From positions 60,846-124,845 of the forward strand of contig NZ_JMSZ01000007.1 in NCBI RefSeq assembly GCF_000691225.1: DNA of 64,000 nt, written 5' to 3'. The position numbers and the translations under genes are program-made. The DNA comes from Nitrincola lacisaponensis (GTDB lineage: Bacteria; Pseudomonadota; Gammaproteobacteria; Pseudomonadales; Balneatricaceae). Below the pieces are notes generated by a model. It saw nothing but the letters and a program-made list of their open reading frames with translations. It did not search any database and was not told where the DNA came from. Below are positions 54,166 to 62,567 of this stretch, one piece after another (position 1 is the stretch's first letter; each line of letters begins with the position of its first letter).

Positions 54166-56070
54166 GTGACGCTGGAAAAACCAATTTATTTTCGTCGCAC
54201 CTTCTGGTTACTGCTAGTCTGTACTCTGCTGTTTCTCGTAGCGGCTTTTTTTATTCTGTATACTATGCATGACCGTCAGCAGCAGCTGACAGAGGCCGCC
54301 CGCGAAGATGCACTTTGGGCCAGTTATCAGCTGGACCGTGAAAACCTGAAACTCTCCGCATTACTGACGCAATACGCCGTCAACCCCAGTACTGCCAACT
54401 GGCAGCATCTCGAACTGCGATTTGAAATTCTTTATAGCCGCATACAACTCCTTCAGCGTGGTGAAATAGGCCGTTTATTCGGCTACGAAGCAGGTGACCT
54501 GGCACCATTTCATCGTGAAGCAATTGATATCATTTTGTCGATGGATGATTACTTTGAGCAAGGTGCCATGGTAGTCCAGGAAAATATTGATGAAATTGTG
54601 ATGCTATCAGATCGACTGGCGCAGGTAAGTGAGCGTCTGGTTGTCGATATGAAAGGATTGAGTGCTCTGCGAATCAATGAAGAGCGGACCGAACAACGTC
54701 AGATGTATGGGTACGTGACGTTATTGATAGTATTGATTACCCTGACCATGGGTATTCTGATTCTGCTGTTATTACGCCATATGGCGTTCGCCTCACAGGC
54801 GCGTATTCAGGCCGAAAGTATGGCAGAAGAGTTGAGTGTTGCGGTGATTAAGGCCGAGCAGGCCAGCCAGGCCAAATCTGAATTCCTGGCCATGATGAGC
54901 CATGAAGTGCGTACTCCCATGAATGGTGTACTGGGAATGGCCCGTCTCCTGGTGGAGACAGATTTGAATACTGAGCAGCGGCAAATGGTGAATACCTTGT
55001 ATGCCAGTGCGAACGCGTTGCTGTCCATTCTGGACGACATTCTGGATTTTTCCAAATTGGAAGCTGGGCGTGCAGAGCTGGATCAGTGTGTGTTTGATCT
55101 GCGAGCGTTGAGCCAGGAAGTGGTGGGCTTGTTTCAGGCAAGCGCACAAACCAAAGGCCTTCGACTGGAGCTGGAAATATCCAGTTCATTACCCGCAGAG
55201 CTTGAAGCCGATCCAGGACGATTGCGACAGGTGCTACTTAATTTGGTAGGTAATGCAGTCAAGTTTACCGACCAGGGATCTGTTCATGTCAGACTCTCTA
55301 TGCCTGCTGACAATCGCTTGCAGTGTTGTGTTGAGGATACAGGTATTGGCATGGCGCCTGAGATACTGGACAAGCTGTTCATTCCCTTCTCCCAGGCAGA
55401 TTTGTCAATAACACGTCGTTACGGTGGAACCGGTTTGGGGTTGGTTATCTGTAAACGTATTATTGAATTGATGCAGGGCGAAATCCGGGTGGAGAGTGAA
55501 CCTGGGCAGGGGAGCCGGTTTTACTTTGAGGTTCCGGTCAGGGTTGCCGAGAAAACAGACACGGATGAGCCAGCTTCGGACCCAGTTGTAGACCTTGCTG
55601 TAGACAGAGTCACGCCGTCTGATGCGACCCCTGTAGCGGTGACGGCTTCGCCTGTTGTGTCATCTGGCATGCCTGCTTCCAGAATATTACTGGTTGAAGA
55701 TAATAAAGTGAATCAAATGGTTGCCGTCGGTCTGTTGAAAAAACTGGGATACAGTTGTGTGATTGCCAATCATGGTGAGGAAGCGCTGGAACAGTTGCAA
55801 CACAGCCATTTTGATTTGGTGTTGATGGATATGCAGATGCCGGTGATGGATGGTATCACTGCAGCACGCCGAATTCGCGCGCTGGATACTGCCATTTCGG
55901 AGGTACCTATTGTGGCCGTGACTGCGAATGTGATGCCTGAAGACCGGCAAAAGTGTTTTGATGCGGGAATGAATGATTTTTTGAGCAAACCCTTTAATAA
56001 AGAGGATCTTGCACAAAAGATTGAGCGATGGTTGGGTACTCCTCTGGCTGATTCTGATTCCGTCCACTAG
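54166..56070 (+). CDS. Hybrid sensor histidine kinase-response regulator
   Basis: 634 residues from a GTG start (GGGAG nine bases upstream). Two helices (about 13-34 and 182-204) bracket a helical periplasmic sensor. A coiled coil leads to H246 in [15 protein letters not shown], then N-box [11 protein letters not shown]1 VEDTGIGM and G2 [11 protein letters not shown] linker rich in valine, proline and threonine (about 465-503) precedes the receiver with D555 in [13 protein letters not shown]. It should sense through the neighbouring secreted protein and pass phosphate internally, then to another receiver such as the one encoded at 56140-56538. Confidence 0.92.
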   Translation: MTLEKPIYFRRTFWLLLVCTLLFLVAAFFILYTMHDRQQQLTEAAREDALWASYQLDRENLKLSALLTQYAVNPSTANWQHLELRFEILYSRIQLLQRGEIGRLFGYEAGDLAPFHREAIDIILSMDDYFEQGAMVVQENIDEIVMLSDRLAQVSERLVVDMKGLSALRINEERTEQRQMYGYVTLLIVLITLTMGILILLLLRHMAFASQARIQAESMAEELSVAVIKAEQASQAKSEFLAMMSHEVRTPMNGVLGMARLLVETDLNTEQRQMVNTLYASANALLSILDDILDFSKLEAGRAELDQCVFDLRALSQEVVGLFQASAQTKGLRLELEISSSLPAELEADPGRLRQVLLNLVGNAVKFTDQGSVHVRLSMPADNRLQCCVEDTGIGMAPEILDKLFIPFSQADLSITRRYGGTGLGLVICKRIIELMQGEIRVESEPGQGSRFYFEVPVRVAEKTDTDEPASDPVVDLAVDRVTPSDATPVAVTASPVVSSGMPASRILLVEDNKVNQMVAVGLLKKLGYSCVIANHGEEALEQLQHSHFDLVLMDMQMPVMDGITAARRIRALDTAISEVPIVAVTANVMPEDRQKCFDAGMNDFLSKPFNKEDLAQKIERWLGTPLADSDSVH

Positions 56071-56139
56071 CCTGTTGCTGTGGGCCAAAAAATACTGATC
56101 TGTAATATTGAGGAATTTCCGGGGACAGTTATATATCAG

Positions 56140-56538
56140 TTAGTTATTGTGCATAATTTTTTCCAGGGTGGTTAATAAGGTGTTCACCTTGAAGGGCTTG
56201 ACAATATAACCATCAGCACCTGCGGCAATAGCGCCTTCAACATCTCCTTTGCCTTGGTGGCCGGTGATCATCACTATTTTGGTTTGCGGGTGTGACTGTT
56301 TAAGGCGTTTCAGGGTTTCCAGACCGGAAATTCCTGGCATGGTAATATCCAGACAAATAAGTTCCGGCTTTAATTGCTCAGCCATAAGCAGCGCTTTTTC
56401 ACCACTGTTGGACTCACCGACGACGTTTAATCCGGATTTTGTCAGGAGGGCACGCAGCAGGTTTCGAATAATAATCTGATCATCTACGATGAGTGCTCTG
56501 ACAGTGCGCCGGGACGGGCGTTGTAACATGAATGTCAT
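56140..56538 (-). CDS. Stand-alone response receiver
   Basis: 132 residues with a short basic start (QRPSRRTVR) before one receiver domain. The acidic pair is IVDDQ, acceptor D64 in LICLDITMPGISG, and lysine in YIVKPFKVN. No output domain. It reads 5 bases after the CHASE-GGDEF gene on the same strand, so the two likely form a unit in which the receiver modulates or accompanies the cyclase. Ribosome site not evident. Confidence 0.87.
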   Translation of the reverse strand: MTFMLQRPSRRTVRALIVDDQIIIRNLLRALLTKSGLNVVGESNSGEKALLMAEQLKPELICLDITMPGISGLETLKRLKQSHPQTKIVMITGHQGKGDVEGAIAAGADGYIVKPFKVNTLLTTLEKIMHNN

Positions 56539-56543
56539 TTATA

Positions 56544-57965
56544 TTAGTTCTTTGAAAATAGATGGCTGGGATCGGATGCCCAGTTGATGCGGTTTTTTCC
56601 AGCAGCTTTGGCGGCGTACATGGCGTGGTCACCGGAAGTCATTAACTGATCAAGGGTCAAACCGTCCTGGGGAAAACACGCGATACCGATACTGATTCCC
56701 AGTTTGAACTGCTGCGATTCAAATTCAATCGGATCTGCGACACAGTTCAGGATTTTATCGGTGACACTGAGTACCGCATCAATGTTGGTTACATTTTCCA
56801 GCAGGATGATGAATTCATCGCCACCAATCCGAATCACACTGTCACTGCCTCGTACTACACGACGAAAACGTTGTGCCAACTCTGCCAGGGCAATATCTCC
56901 GGCTTGATGACCATGCAGATCATTGATGTATTTGAAACCATCCAGATCCATATAGAGCAGTACCAACGGGTCGTGATGGCGTTCAGCACGCGCTACTGCT
57001 TGTTCGAATCGGTCATATAACACGATGCGGTTGGGCAGGCCTGTTAACGTATCATGTTGAGCCAGTTGACGGTATTGAGCCTGGGATGCATGCAGTCTCT
57101 CGTTCATACGCATTAACTGCCAGATCATAAAGGTAGTCAGTAAGCCAAACATTCCACCTATGCCCCTGGCTGTCCAGACCAGTCCGTTACCCGATTGTGG
57201 TTGATGCCTGTCAGGCAAGGCCGCCATCTCCCATTTGCCATTCAGAACACTGATATAGCTGTTAAATACACCTGACATTTCGAAGAGCGCGGGATCACCA
57301 TAAAATACAATACCTTCTGCTCCTGTACCCTCCCGACTACGCAAGGCGATCTCCAGACCCAGTGCGGGATTGAGAAGGCCAGAAAGCTCCAGGATACGGC
57401 TGAAGTCGATAGGTGTACTCATCATGCCCCAGTACACCGGATCGGCAGTATCACTATCCAGGTAAATGGGGACACGGTGGATGACGGCAACGCCTCCTTG
57501 AGCCAATTCATAGGGGCCAGCCAGAATGGGTTTGCCTGAGGTGAGCATCTGGCGTGTGGCTTCTCCCTGGGTAGGATGATTAAGCAGATCCAGCCCGAGT
57601 GCTGCTTCATTCCCTTCCAAAGGATAGACATAACGAATCACATTGCCTGGAGCCAGGGTGATATTGCGGATAAGACTATTTTGCTGAATTAACTCATGGC
57701 TGATCTGGGCGAAGAAATCCTGACTGATAACGCCGGTAGAGCTGACAAAAGCAATCAGTCCGGCGGTCAAATTGATTGCGCCGTTAAATGCCCCTTCGAT
57801 GTTGGCTCGAATTTCTGCCAGACGTTCAATTTGAACGGCGCGTTGCTGTTCCTGCAGCGTTTGCTGGTACAGACTGGTCATGGTGAAAAAAACCAGTGTG
57901 ACCATGAGCCCTATGACCGGCGCCAGAACATAACGAAGCAAACGCGGCATGGAAGCTGGCTTCAT
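56544..57965 (-). CDS. CHASE-GGDEF diguanylate cyclase
   Basis: 473 residues from the ATG at 57963-57965 (an upstream GTG would add ten residues). Helices at about 12-32 and 268-288 flank a CHASE sensor domain, seen in LAGPYELAQGGVAVIHRVPI (pieces) and WGMMSTPIDF. The GGDEF domain has GGDEF at 381-385 and inhibitory RGSD. It makes cyclic di-GMP in response to an extracellular ligand. It is followed closely by a stand-alone receiver gene. Confidence 0.92.
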   Translation of the reverse strand: MKPASMPRLLRYVLAPVIGLMVTLVFFTMTSLYQQTLQEQQRAVQIERLAEIRANIEGAFNGAINLTAGLIAFVSSTGVISQDFFAQISHELIQQNSLIRNITLAPGNVIRYVYPLEGNEAALGLDLLNHPTQGEATRQMLTSGKPILAGPYELAQGGVAVIHRVPIYLDSDTADPVYWGMMSTPIDFSRILELSGLLNPALGLEIALRSREGTGAEGIVFYGDPALFEMSGVFNSYISVLNGKWEMAALPDRHQPQSGNGLVWTARGIGGMFGLLTTFMIWQLMRMNERLHASQAQYRQLAQHDTLTGLPNRIVLYDRFEQAVARAERHHDPLVLLYMDLDGFKYINDLHGHQAGDIALAELAQRFRRVVRGSDSVIRIGGDEFIILLENVTNIDAVLSVTDKILNCVADPIEFESQQFKLGISIGIACFPQDGLTLDQLMTSGDHAMYAAKAAGKNRINWASDPSHLFSKN

Positions 57966-58108
57966 ACAAGAATTCTCTGACAAAATGAAGCGCACATACT
58001 AAATTCCGATTTAAAACAAAAGTCCCGAACTTCAGTATAGTTTTTGCGCCGCAGCAGGACAACTCCGTATTCGGAGTGTCGTTTTATAAAGAGAAGCTAT
58101 TGATACAT

Positions 58109-58144
58109 AAAACCCCTGATGTATCAATTACCTCAGGGGTTTTT
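58109..58144 (-). terminator. Terminator after the HiPIP gene
   Basis: AAAACCCCTGA and TCAGGGGTTTT form an 11-bp stem. On the minus strand it ends in a T-run, and on the plus strand also (GGGGTTTTTAG). A second inverted repeat, TGATACAT (58101-58108) / ATGTATCA (58119-58126), overlaps and cannot form at the same time. Confidence 0.85.
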
Positions 58145-58182
58145 AGATGGATCTCTGAAAGTTTCAGGCGTACGAAAAGGTA

Positions 58183-58500
58183 TTAACCTGGACGCTTAAC
58201 CCAAGACTGACACCAGCCTTTTGCTTCAACAGAGAAGCCCTGGAACAAGGTACAGCCGTTGGTATTAGGCTGCCAGAACATGCAGTTGTCGCAGTAAGCA
58301 TCTTCTTTGAAGGCTGGATGGTCAGCTGCATCTGCAGCCACTTTAACATAGTTCAATGCTTTGGCGTTTGGAGCATCTTCACTCAGTGGTGGCAGTGTTG
58401 CTGCAAAGGTTTTGGATGTCAGAACACCCATGCCCATTGGCAGGGCTGCCAAACCGAATAAACCTTTCTTCAAAAAACCACGACGGCTAGAATTTGCCAT
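58183..58500 (-). CDS. High-potential iron-sulfur protein (HiPIP)
   Basis: 105 residues with a twin-arginine signal (SRRGFLKKG) and cleavage near TFAATLPP. The mature part has the HiPIP cysteine pattern for one 4Fe-4S cluster: C70, C73, C83 and C97 (YCDNCMFW, NGCTLF, GWCQSW). It is a small periplasmic electron carrier, exported folded, often feeding terminal oxidases or reaction centres. It is a single-gene unit with its own terminator. Confidence 0.95.
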   Translation of the reverse strand: MANSSRRGFLKKGLFGLAALPMGMGVLTSKTFAATLPPLSEDAPNAKALNYVKVAADAADHPAFKEDAYCDNCMFWQPNTNGCTLFQGFSVEAKGWCQSWVKRPG

Positions 58501-58605
58501 AGATATACCCTTTTCATTGACGGTTGAACCCGTGCCAATTCTAACGATCAGCTATCAGGCTTTAGGTTGATTCGCATATTAGAACTCTCTTTAGTGGGGA
58601 GTGCA

Positions 58606-58716
58606 ATGATACAAATCAAGAATCAACTCTGTGACTACAAACATTTGCGTCAGTTCCCTGACGCCATGCCCGCTGTACAGATGTCACCCGATCAGATCTT
58701 ACGTGTGATCGGGTGA
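58606..58716 (+). CDS. Possible 36-residue peptide gene upstream of the HiPIP gene
   Basis: An ATG at 58606 follows GGGGAG by four bases and opens a 36-codon frame (starting MIQIKNQLCDYKHLRQFPDA). It ends exactly in an 11-bp perfect inverted repeat, TCACCCGATCA / TGATCGGGTGA (58684-58716), which contains the stop codon. I do not recognise the peptide. It could be a chance frame in the gap between two leftward genes; the hairpin may instead serve qmcA's 3' end, 23 bases away. Confidence 0.3.
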   Translation: MIQIKNQLCDYKHLRQFPDAMPAVQMSPDQILRVIG

Positions 58717-58738
58717 ACAGGATCTGAACCAGTCGTAA

Positions 58739-59701
58739 TTATCCAGCTTTCCCCTGTGTTTGTTGCAGCAATTGTTGCAGTGAACCCACCGCGCCGAGGA
58801 CGCTGGACGATTCAAATGGCAGGAATACACGATCACCTTCTTTGGCAATATTCGGCAGTGTATTCAGGTATTCGAGGCCCATCAGGTAACCAATGACCAG
58901 CTCCGGATCAATACGGCCATCTGCGGCAGCCATGATCTGGTTAATCGCCTCGCGTTCACCTTCAGCACGGAGAATTGAAGCGGTTTTGTCACCTTCAGCA
59001 ACCAGAATCGCCGATTCTTTTTCACCTTGAGCACGTGCAATAGCCGCTTCACGCTCACCGCTGGCTTGCAATACCATTGCACGTCGCTCTCGTTCGGCAG
59101 TCATCTGTTTGCGCATGGCATCTTCAACATCACGGGGAATGTCGATATCCTGAATTTCTACACGGGTGACTTTGACTCCCCATTTGTTACCCGCATCATC
59201 CATGACGATCTGAAGTTTGTCGTTGATCTCCTGGCGCGATTCAAACAGCTTGTCCAGTTCCATTTTGCCCACTTCAGAACGTAGTGACGTTTTCGCCAGG
59301 ATTTCAATGGCCTGTACCAGATTCTCGGCCTGATACACAGCACGTTCCGGATCGATGACCTGAAAATAAAGAGCTCCATTGACCATCACGCTGACGTTGT
59401 CGCCCGTAATCACAGCTTGTCCCGGAAAATCGAGTACTGTTTCACGGCGATCAATCCTCGTTTCTTCAACGACCACCGCGACTTGCTCATTGTTGATGAC
59501 CTGATAGCGGCGCATTTTGATGGAGCGGGGCTGATCCACAAACGGGATGATCCAGTTAATACCCGGTTCAAGGGTTTTGTGATAGGAGCCAAGCCGTTCG
59601 ATGACGACCGCTTCAGACTGTTGAACGATCATTAATCCCTTAATGACCAGGATGATAACCATAGCGGCTATCACCAGAGCAATCACTAACATCGCATCCA
59701 T
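58739..59701 (-). CDS. qmcA: SPFH/band-7 membrane protein, QmcA-like
   Basis: 320 residues. An N-terminal membrane helix (about 4-26) precedes the SPFH domain (VIERLGSYHKTLEPGINWIIPF in pieces; RRETVLDFPGQAVITGDNV) and a long charged helix (about 195-265) that oligomerises. This is the QmcA/stomatin family, which scaffolds membrane microdomains and interacts with FtsH-type proteolysis. It is coupled to the NfeD-family gene 29 bases upstream, the standard pairing. Confidence 0.93.
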   Translation of the reverse strand: MDAMLVIALVIAAMVIILVIKGLMIVQQSEAVVIERLGSYHKTLEPGINWIIPFVDQPRSIKMRRYQVINNEQVAVVVEETRIDRRETVLDFPGQAVITGDNVSVMVNGALYFQVIDPERAVYQAENLVQAIEILAKTSLRSEVGKMELDKLFESRQEINDKLQIVMDDAGNKWGVKVTRVEIQDIDIPRDVEDAMRKQMTAERERRAMVLQASGEREAAIARAQGEKESAILVAEGDKTASILRAEGEREAINQIMAAADGRIDPELVIGYLMGLEYLNTLPNIAKEGDRVFLPFESSSVLGAVGSLQQLLQQTQGKAG

Positions 59702-59730
59702 TGAGTTATTCCTTTTGGTTTGACGATAAA

Positions 59731-60147
59731 TTAATCGACCAGAGCCGTGATGCCATCAAATCCGGTTACCGTGACACGGTTACCGGGTGTGAGTTCACGG
59801 CCACTGTTCGAGCGAACAAAATAGGTATCATTTTCGATTTTGACTTTGAGTTGGCCGTTTTGATCCAGTAGAAGTAACCCTTCAAGTTCACGGTTTTCAC
59901 CAGCCAGTGCGCTGCGACGACGAGAGGGCGCCCAGTGACGCAGGGTTTTACGTAGCCAGGGAGCGAGAACCGCTGCGGCCAGGGCAAATACCAGCCACTG
60001 CACCGATGAAGGTACATTGAAAAGCGCTGCGAACATGCCAATCAGGGCAGCCAGCCCCAGAGCAAAGGCAAAAAAGCCGGTGCCCAGCAGTTCCAGGATC
60101 ATTAAAAAGAGTGCTGCCAGTAGCCAGAAATGCCAGGGTTCCATCAA
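59731..60147 (-). CDS. NfeD family membrane protein
   Basis: 138 residues of the short NfeD type. Two or three N-terminal helices (about 8-70) are followed by a small OB-fold domain (about 88-138, with LLLLDQNGQLKVKIENDTYFV in pieces and LTPGNRVTVTGFDGI). The partner of QmcA in membrane quality control. Transcribed leftward ahead of qmcA. Confidence 0.9.
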   Translation of the reverse strand: MMEPWHFWLLAALFLMILELLGTGFFAFALGLAALIGMFAALFNVPSSVQWLVFALAAAVLAPWLRKTLRHWAPSRRRSALAGENRELEGLLLLDQNGQLKVKIENDTYFVRSNSGRELTPGNRVTVTGFDGITALVD

Positions 60148-60182
60148 GTATCCTCAATCCTTAGGGTCTGCTTTATATCAGT

Positions 60183-61382
60183 CTAGCGTGTATCTGTGGT
60201 GGTTGCCTGATTGCGGTGCAACAGCGTGCGCAGCGTAATACCGACCAGCACCGAGCCTGTCATGACGGCGATCATCGGCAGAGGAGAGCCATCACCCAGT
60301 AACCCGATCAGCGCACCAGACAGGCCGCCCAGTGCAAAACCGGTCGCACCGACCATTGCTGTCGCCGTAGCGGCACTTTGCGGGAAAAACTCAATGGTAC
60401 TGGCCATGCCGTTCGAGATGATAAAGCCCTGCAGGCCGATAAACAACATAATACCGGGAACCAGCTGCCAGAGCTGGATTTCACCCAGCCAGATAATGCT
60501 CAACAGGCTGCAGCCGATTAATCCCTGTGTCCATTGAGCGAGCATCAGCAGACGTTGCGGGGTAAAGCGATGCACGATGCGGATATTAATCTGGTTACAG
60601 ATCAACAACACGACGACGTTGGCACCAAACAGTAGTGGAAAGGTGGCTGCACTGGCGCCGAAGTGTGCCATATAGACGCCGGAGGAACCGGTGATAAATG
60701 CAAACATGGCCGCGTGGCTGAATGCGACTGCGACCAGAAAGCCAAGTGCACGGCGATGTCGTATCACTTGCAGGTATCGGCGAAGTGGTGAGATAGCTGG
60801 CAGGTCCGGTACCTGTCGGGTTTCCGGCATTTTATACGCCAGCGTCAGCAGCAGCGTCAGGGTGTAGACCAGCAATACCAGAAAGATACTGCGCCAGCTA
60901 CCCAGGTGCAGCATGACACTGCCGAGCACTGGAGCCAGCATCGGTGCAACCATCATGATCGCTGCAATACGGGACATGGCGCGGGCACTGTCCGCACCTC
61001 TGAACAGATCACGGACAATGGCAGCCGAGTTAACCACACTGACACCACCGCCAAAGGCCTGGATAAAGCGTGCAACCCAGACAGTTTCCACCTGCGGACT
61101 GAGCAAAATGCCCAGCGTGCCGATGCCGAACAACGTCAAGCCGGTAAAAATTGCGGCTCGACGGCCATAATGATCCGAAAAAGGGCCGCCTGCGAGCTGG
61201 CCAAGTGCGAAACCTGCCAGAAACAGACTGACGGTCAATTCAATGGATTGTACGGAAACGTTCAGATCCGCTGCCATGTCCGGGAACGCAGGCAAATAGG
61301 CATCTATGGCCAGTGGACCCAAAGCAGTCAACCCGGCAAGCATCCAGACAAGGCCGGGAATCGTTCGGTTTTGTGTGTGCAT
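60183..61382 (-). CDS. Bcr/CflA-type multidrug efflux transporter (MFS)
   Basis: 399 residues, 12 helices. The Bcr/CflA signature is LTALGPLAIDAYLPAFPDMA, then the MFS motif GQLAGGPFSDHYGRRAAIF (pieces) and FIQAFGGGVSVVNSAAIVRDLF (pieces). It exports drugs or amino-acid-like compounds by proton antiport. No ribosome site is obvious upstream of the ATG. Separate from the NfeD gene by 35 bases and on the same strand. Confidence 0.9.
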   Translation of the reverse strand: MHTQNRTIPGLVWMLAGLTALGPLAIDAYLPAFPDMAADLNVSVQSIELTVSLFLAGFALGQLAGGPFSDHYGRRAAIFTGLTLFGIGTLGILLSPQVETVWVARFIQAFGGGVSVVNSAAIVRDLFRGADSARAMSRIAAIMMVAPMLAPVLGSVMLHLGSWRSIFLVLLVYTLTLLLTLAYKMPETRQVPDLPAISPLRRYLQVIRHRRALGFLVAVAFSHAAMFAFITGSSGVYMAHFGASAATFPLLFGANVVVLLICNQINIRIVHRFTPQRLLMLAQWTQGLIGCSLLSIIWLGEIQLWQLVPGIMLFIGLQGFIISNGMASTIEFFPQSAATATAMVGATGFALGGLSGALIGLLGDGSPLPMIAVMTGSVLVGITLRTLLHRNQATTTDTR

Positions 61383-61484
61383 AATAAGAATTAAGACTGA
61401 TCGGTTTAAAATTGTATCACTACTCTAACCGATTCCGGTCAGGATGTGCAGGAAAATCTATTCTGTGGAGTGTTTTCGCCTGTT

Positions 61485-62567
61485 TCAGTAGCCTGTCATT
61501 TCCAGATAGCCCACCCCCGAGTGACTGCCACTGAAGCGTATGGGCCCCTCCCAGTAAGCGATACCGGTTTGCATCCAGGCATCCGGGTTTAATGCCTGAG
61601 TCTGAATATGGATACCCCAGTCGGCCACGGAAAGCTGCCATTCGACCGGCAACTGACGACCCGCAACGCTATGTTGACCTGTGGGCTGCATGTGTATCTG
61701 TTGCGGTTGTAGCGGATGCGGATGTCCTTCAGCATCAATATAGGTGCCGGAATAATAGTCTTCACCACGGTCATGTCTGAGACGGAACAGCATCAGCTTG
61801 TCCCCTTGGTCCAGATGCAGTGAAAACCAGTCCCACCCCTGTTGATCCGGTGACAGGGGCTGACTACTCCATTCCCGGTCCAGCCAGGCCTGCCCCTGAA
61901 CCTCAAGCTGTTTGTCACCGATACGTACCTCTCCAGATGCGTGCATAAAGGGCAGGCTGATGTAGTGAGATGCCTGTCCCTGTGCGGATTTGATACTGAA
62001 TCCCTGGTCTCCCTGCAGCACAGCGGGGCCTGTCTTTTGCAGTTGTAACTGATAGCCGAACTCGGGTGTTTGCAGCTCAAGGATGAACTCGGTGGCATCC
62101 TCACGGGTGGCGTAGAGTCGCCAGTGATCGATCCAGGCCTCGAAAGGTTCTTGCGTGACGCCTGCCTGACCTACACCGCCTCTGGCGTAGGTTTCGGTTG
62201 ACAGGTGCTGATGTTCACGCGTGATCGCTGCATGACCCAGCCATAACTGCTGGTTTGCCCAGCCATCACGCTGTGGACCTGGTGTCAGCGCCTGGCGGAA
62301 CAACGTCCACTGAATACCGAGAGGTGTACCCTGAGGATCTTCCAGATTGGCGGTGATATACCACCATTCAATTCGATAATCCGGGTGTGCCCCCAGTGCA
62401 TCCGGATAGTCGATCAGGGTTTCAGGGCTGACAGTTTGAAATCCTTCAGCGGCGCTTCCTAGTCCGGCAAATCCCTGCGGGGCAGGATCAGCTTCACAAC
62501 CGCTGAGTAACAGGCTGATGGGGAGTATCAGGAGCCACTGATTCCGAATATGAGGATTAATGATCAT
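61485..62567 (-). CDS. AttH/CrtC-like lipocalin-domain lipoprotein
   Basis: 360 residues with a lipoprotein signal ending LLLSGC (C24). The domain matches the AttH/hydroxyneurosporene-dehydrogenase family: HPDYRIEWWYITANLED (pieces), the central QGWDWFSLHLDQGDKLMLFRLR (pieces), and the closing YWEGPIRFSG with GYLEMTGY. These double-lipocalin proteins usually accompany an FtsX-like ABC exporter, as here: the preceding permease gene overlaps its start by 11 bases. Ligand unknown, probably a hydrophobic molecule. Confidence 0.88.
   Translation of the reverse strand: MIINPHIRNQWLLILPISLLLSGCEADPAPQGFAGLGSAAEGFQTVSPETLIDYPDALGAHPDYRIEWWYITANLEDPQGTPLGIQWTLFRQALTPGPQRDGWANQQLWLGHAAITREHQHLSTETYARGGVGQAGVTQEPFEAWIDHWRLYATREDATEFILELQTPEFGYQLQLQKTGPAVLQGDQGFSIKSAQGQASHYISLPFMHASGEVRIGDKQLEVQGQAWLDREWSSQPLSPDQQGWDWFSLHLDQGDKLMLFRLRHDRGEDYYSGTYIDAEGHPHPLQPQQIHMQPTGQHSVAGRQLPVEWQLSVADWGIHIQTQALNPDAWMQTGIAYWEGPIRFSGSHSGVGYLEMTGY

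Noticed and set aside
58518..58545. Sigma-54 promoter for the HiPIP gene
   Set aside because: The minus strand has a good -24 core (TTGGCACG) but the -12 position reads AC instead of GC at the required distance.
61383..61484. Inverted repeat ATCGGTT...AACCGAT between the efflux and AttH-like genes
   Set aside because: Arms are short (7 bp) with a 20-base A/T-rich spacer and no T-run; too weak to call a terminator or operator.
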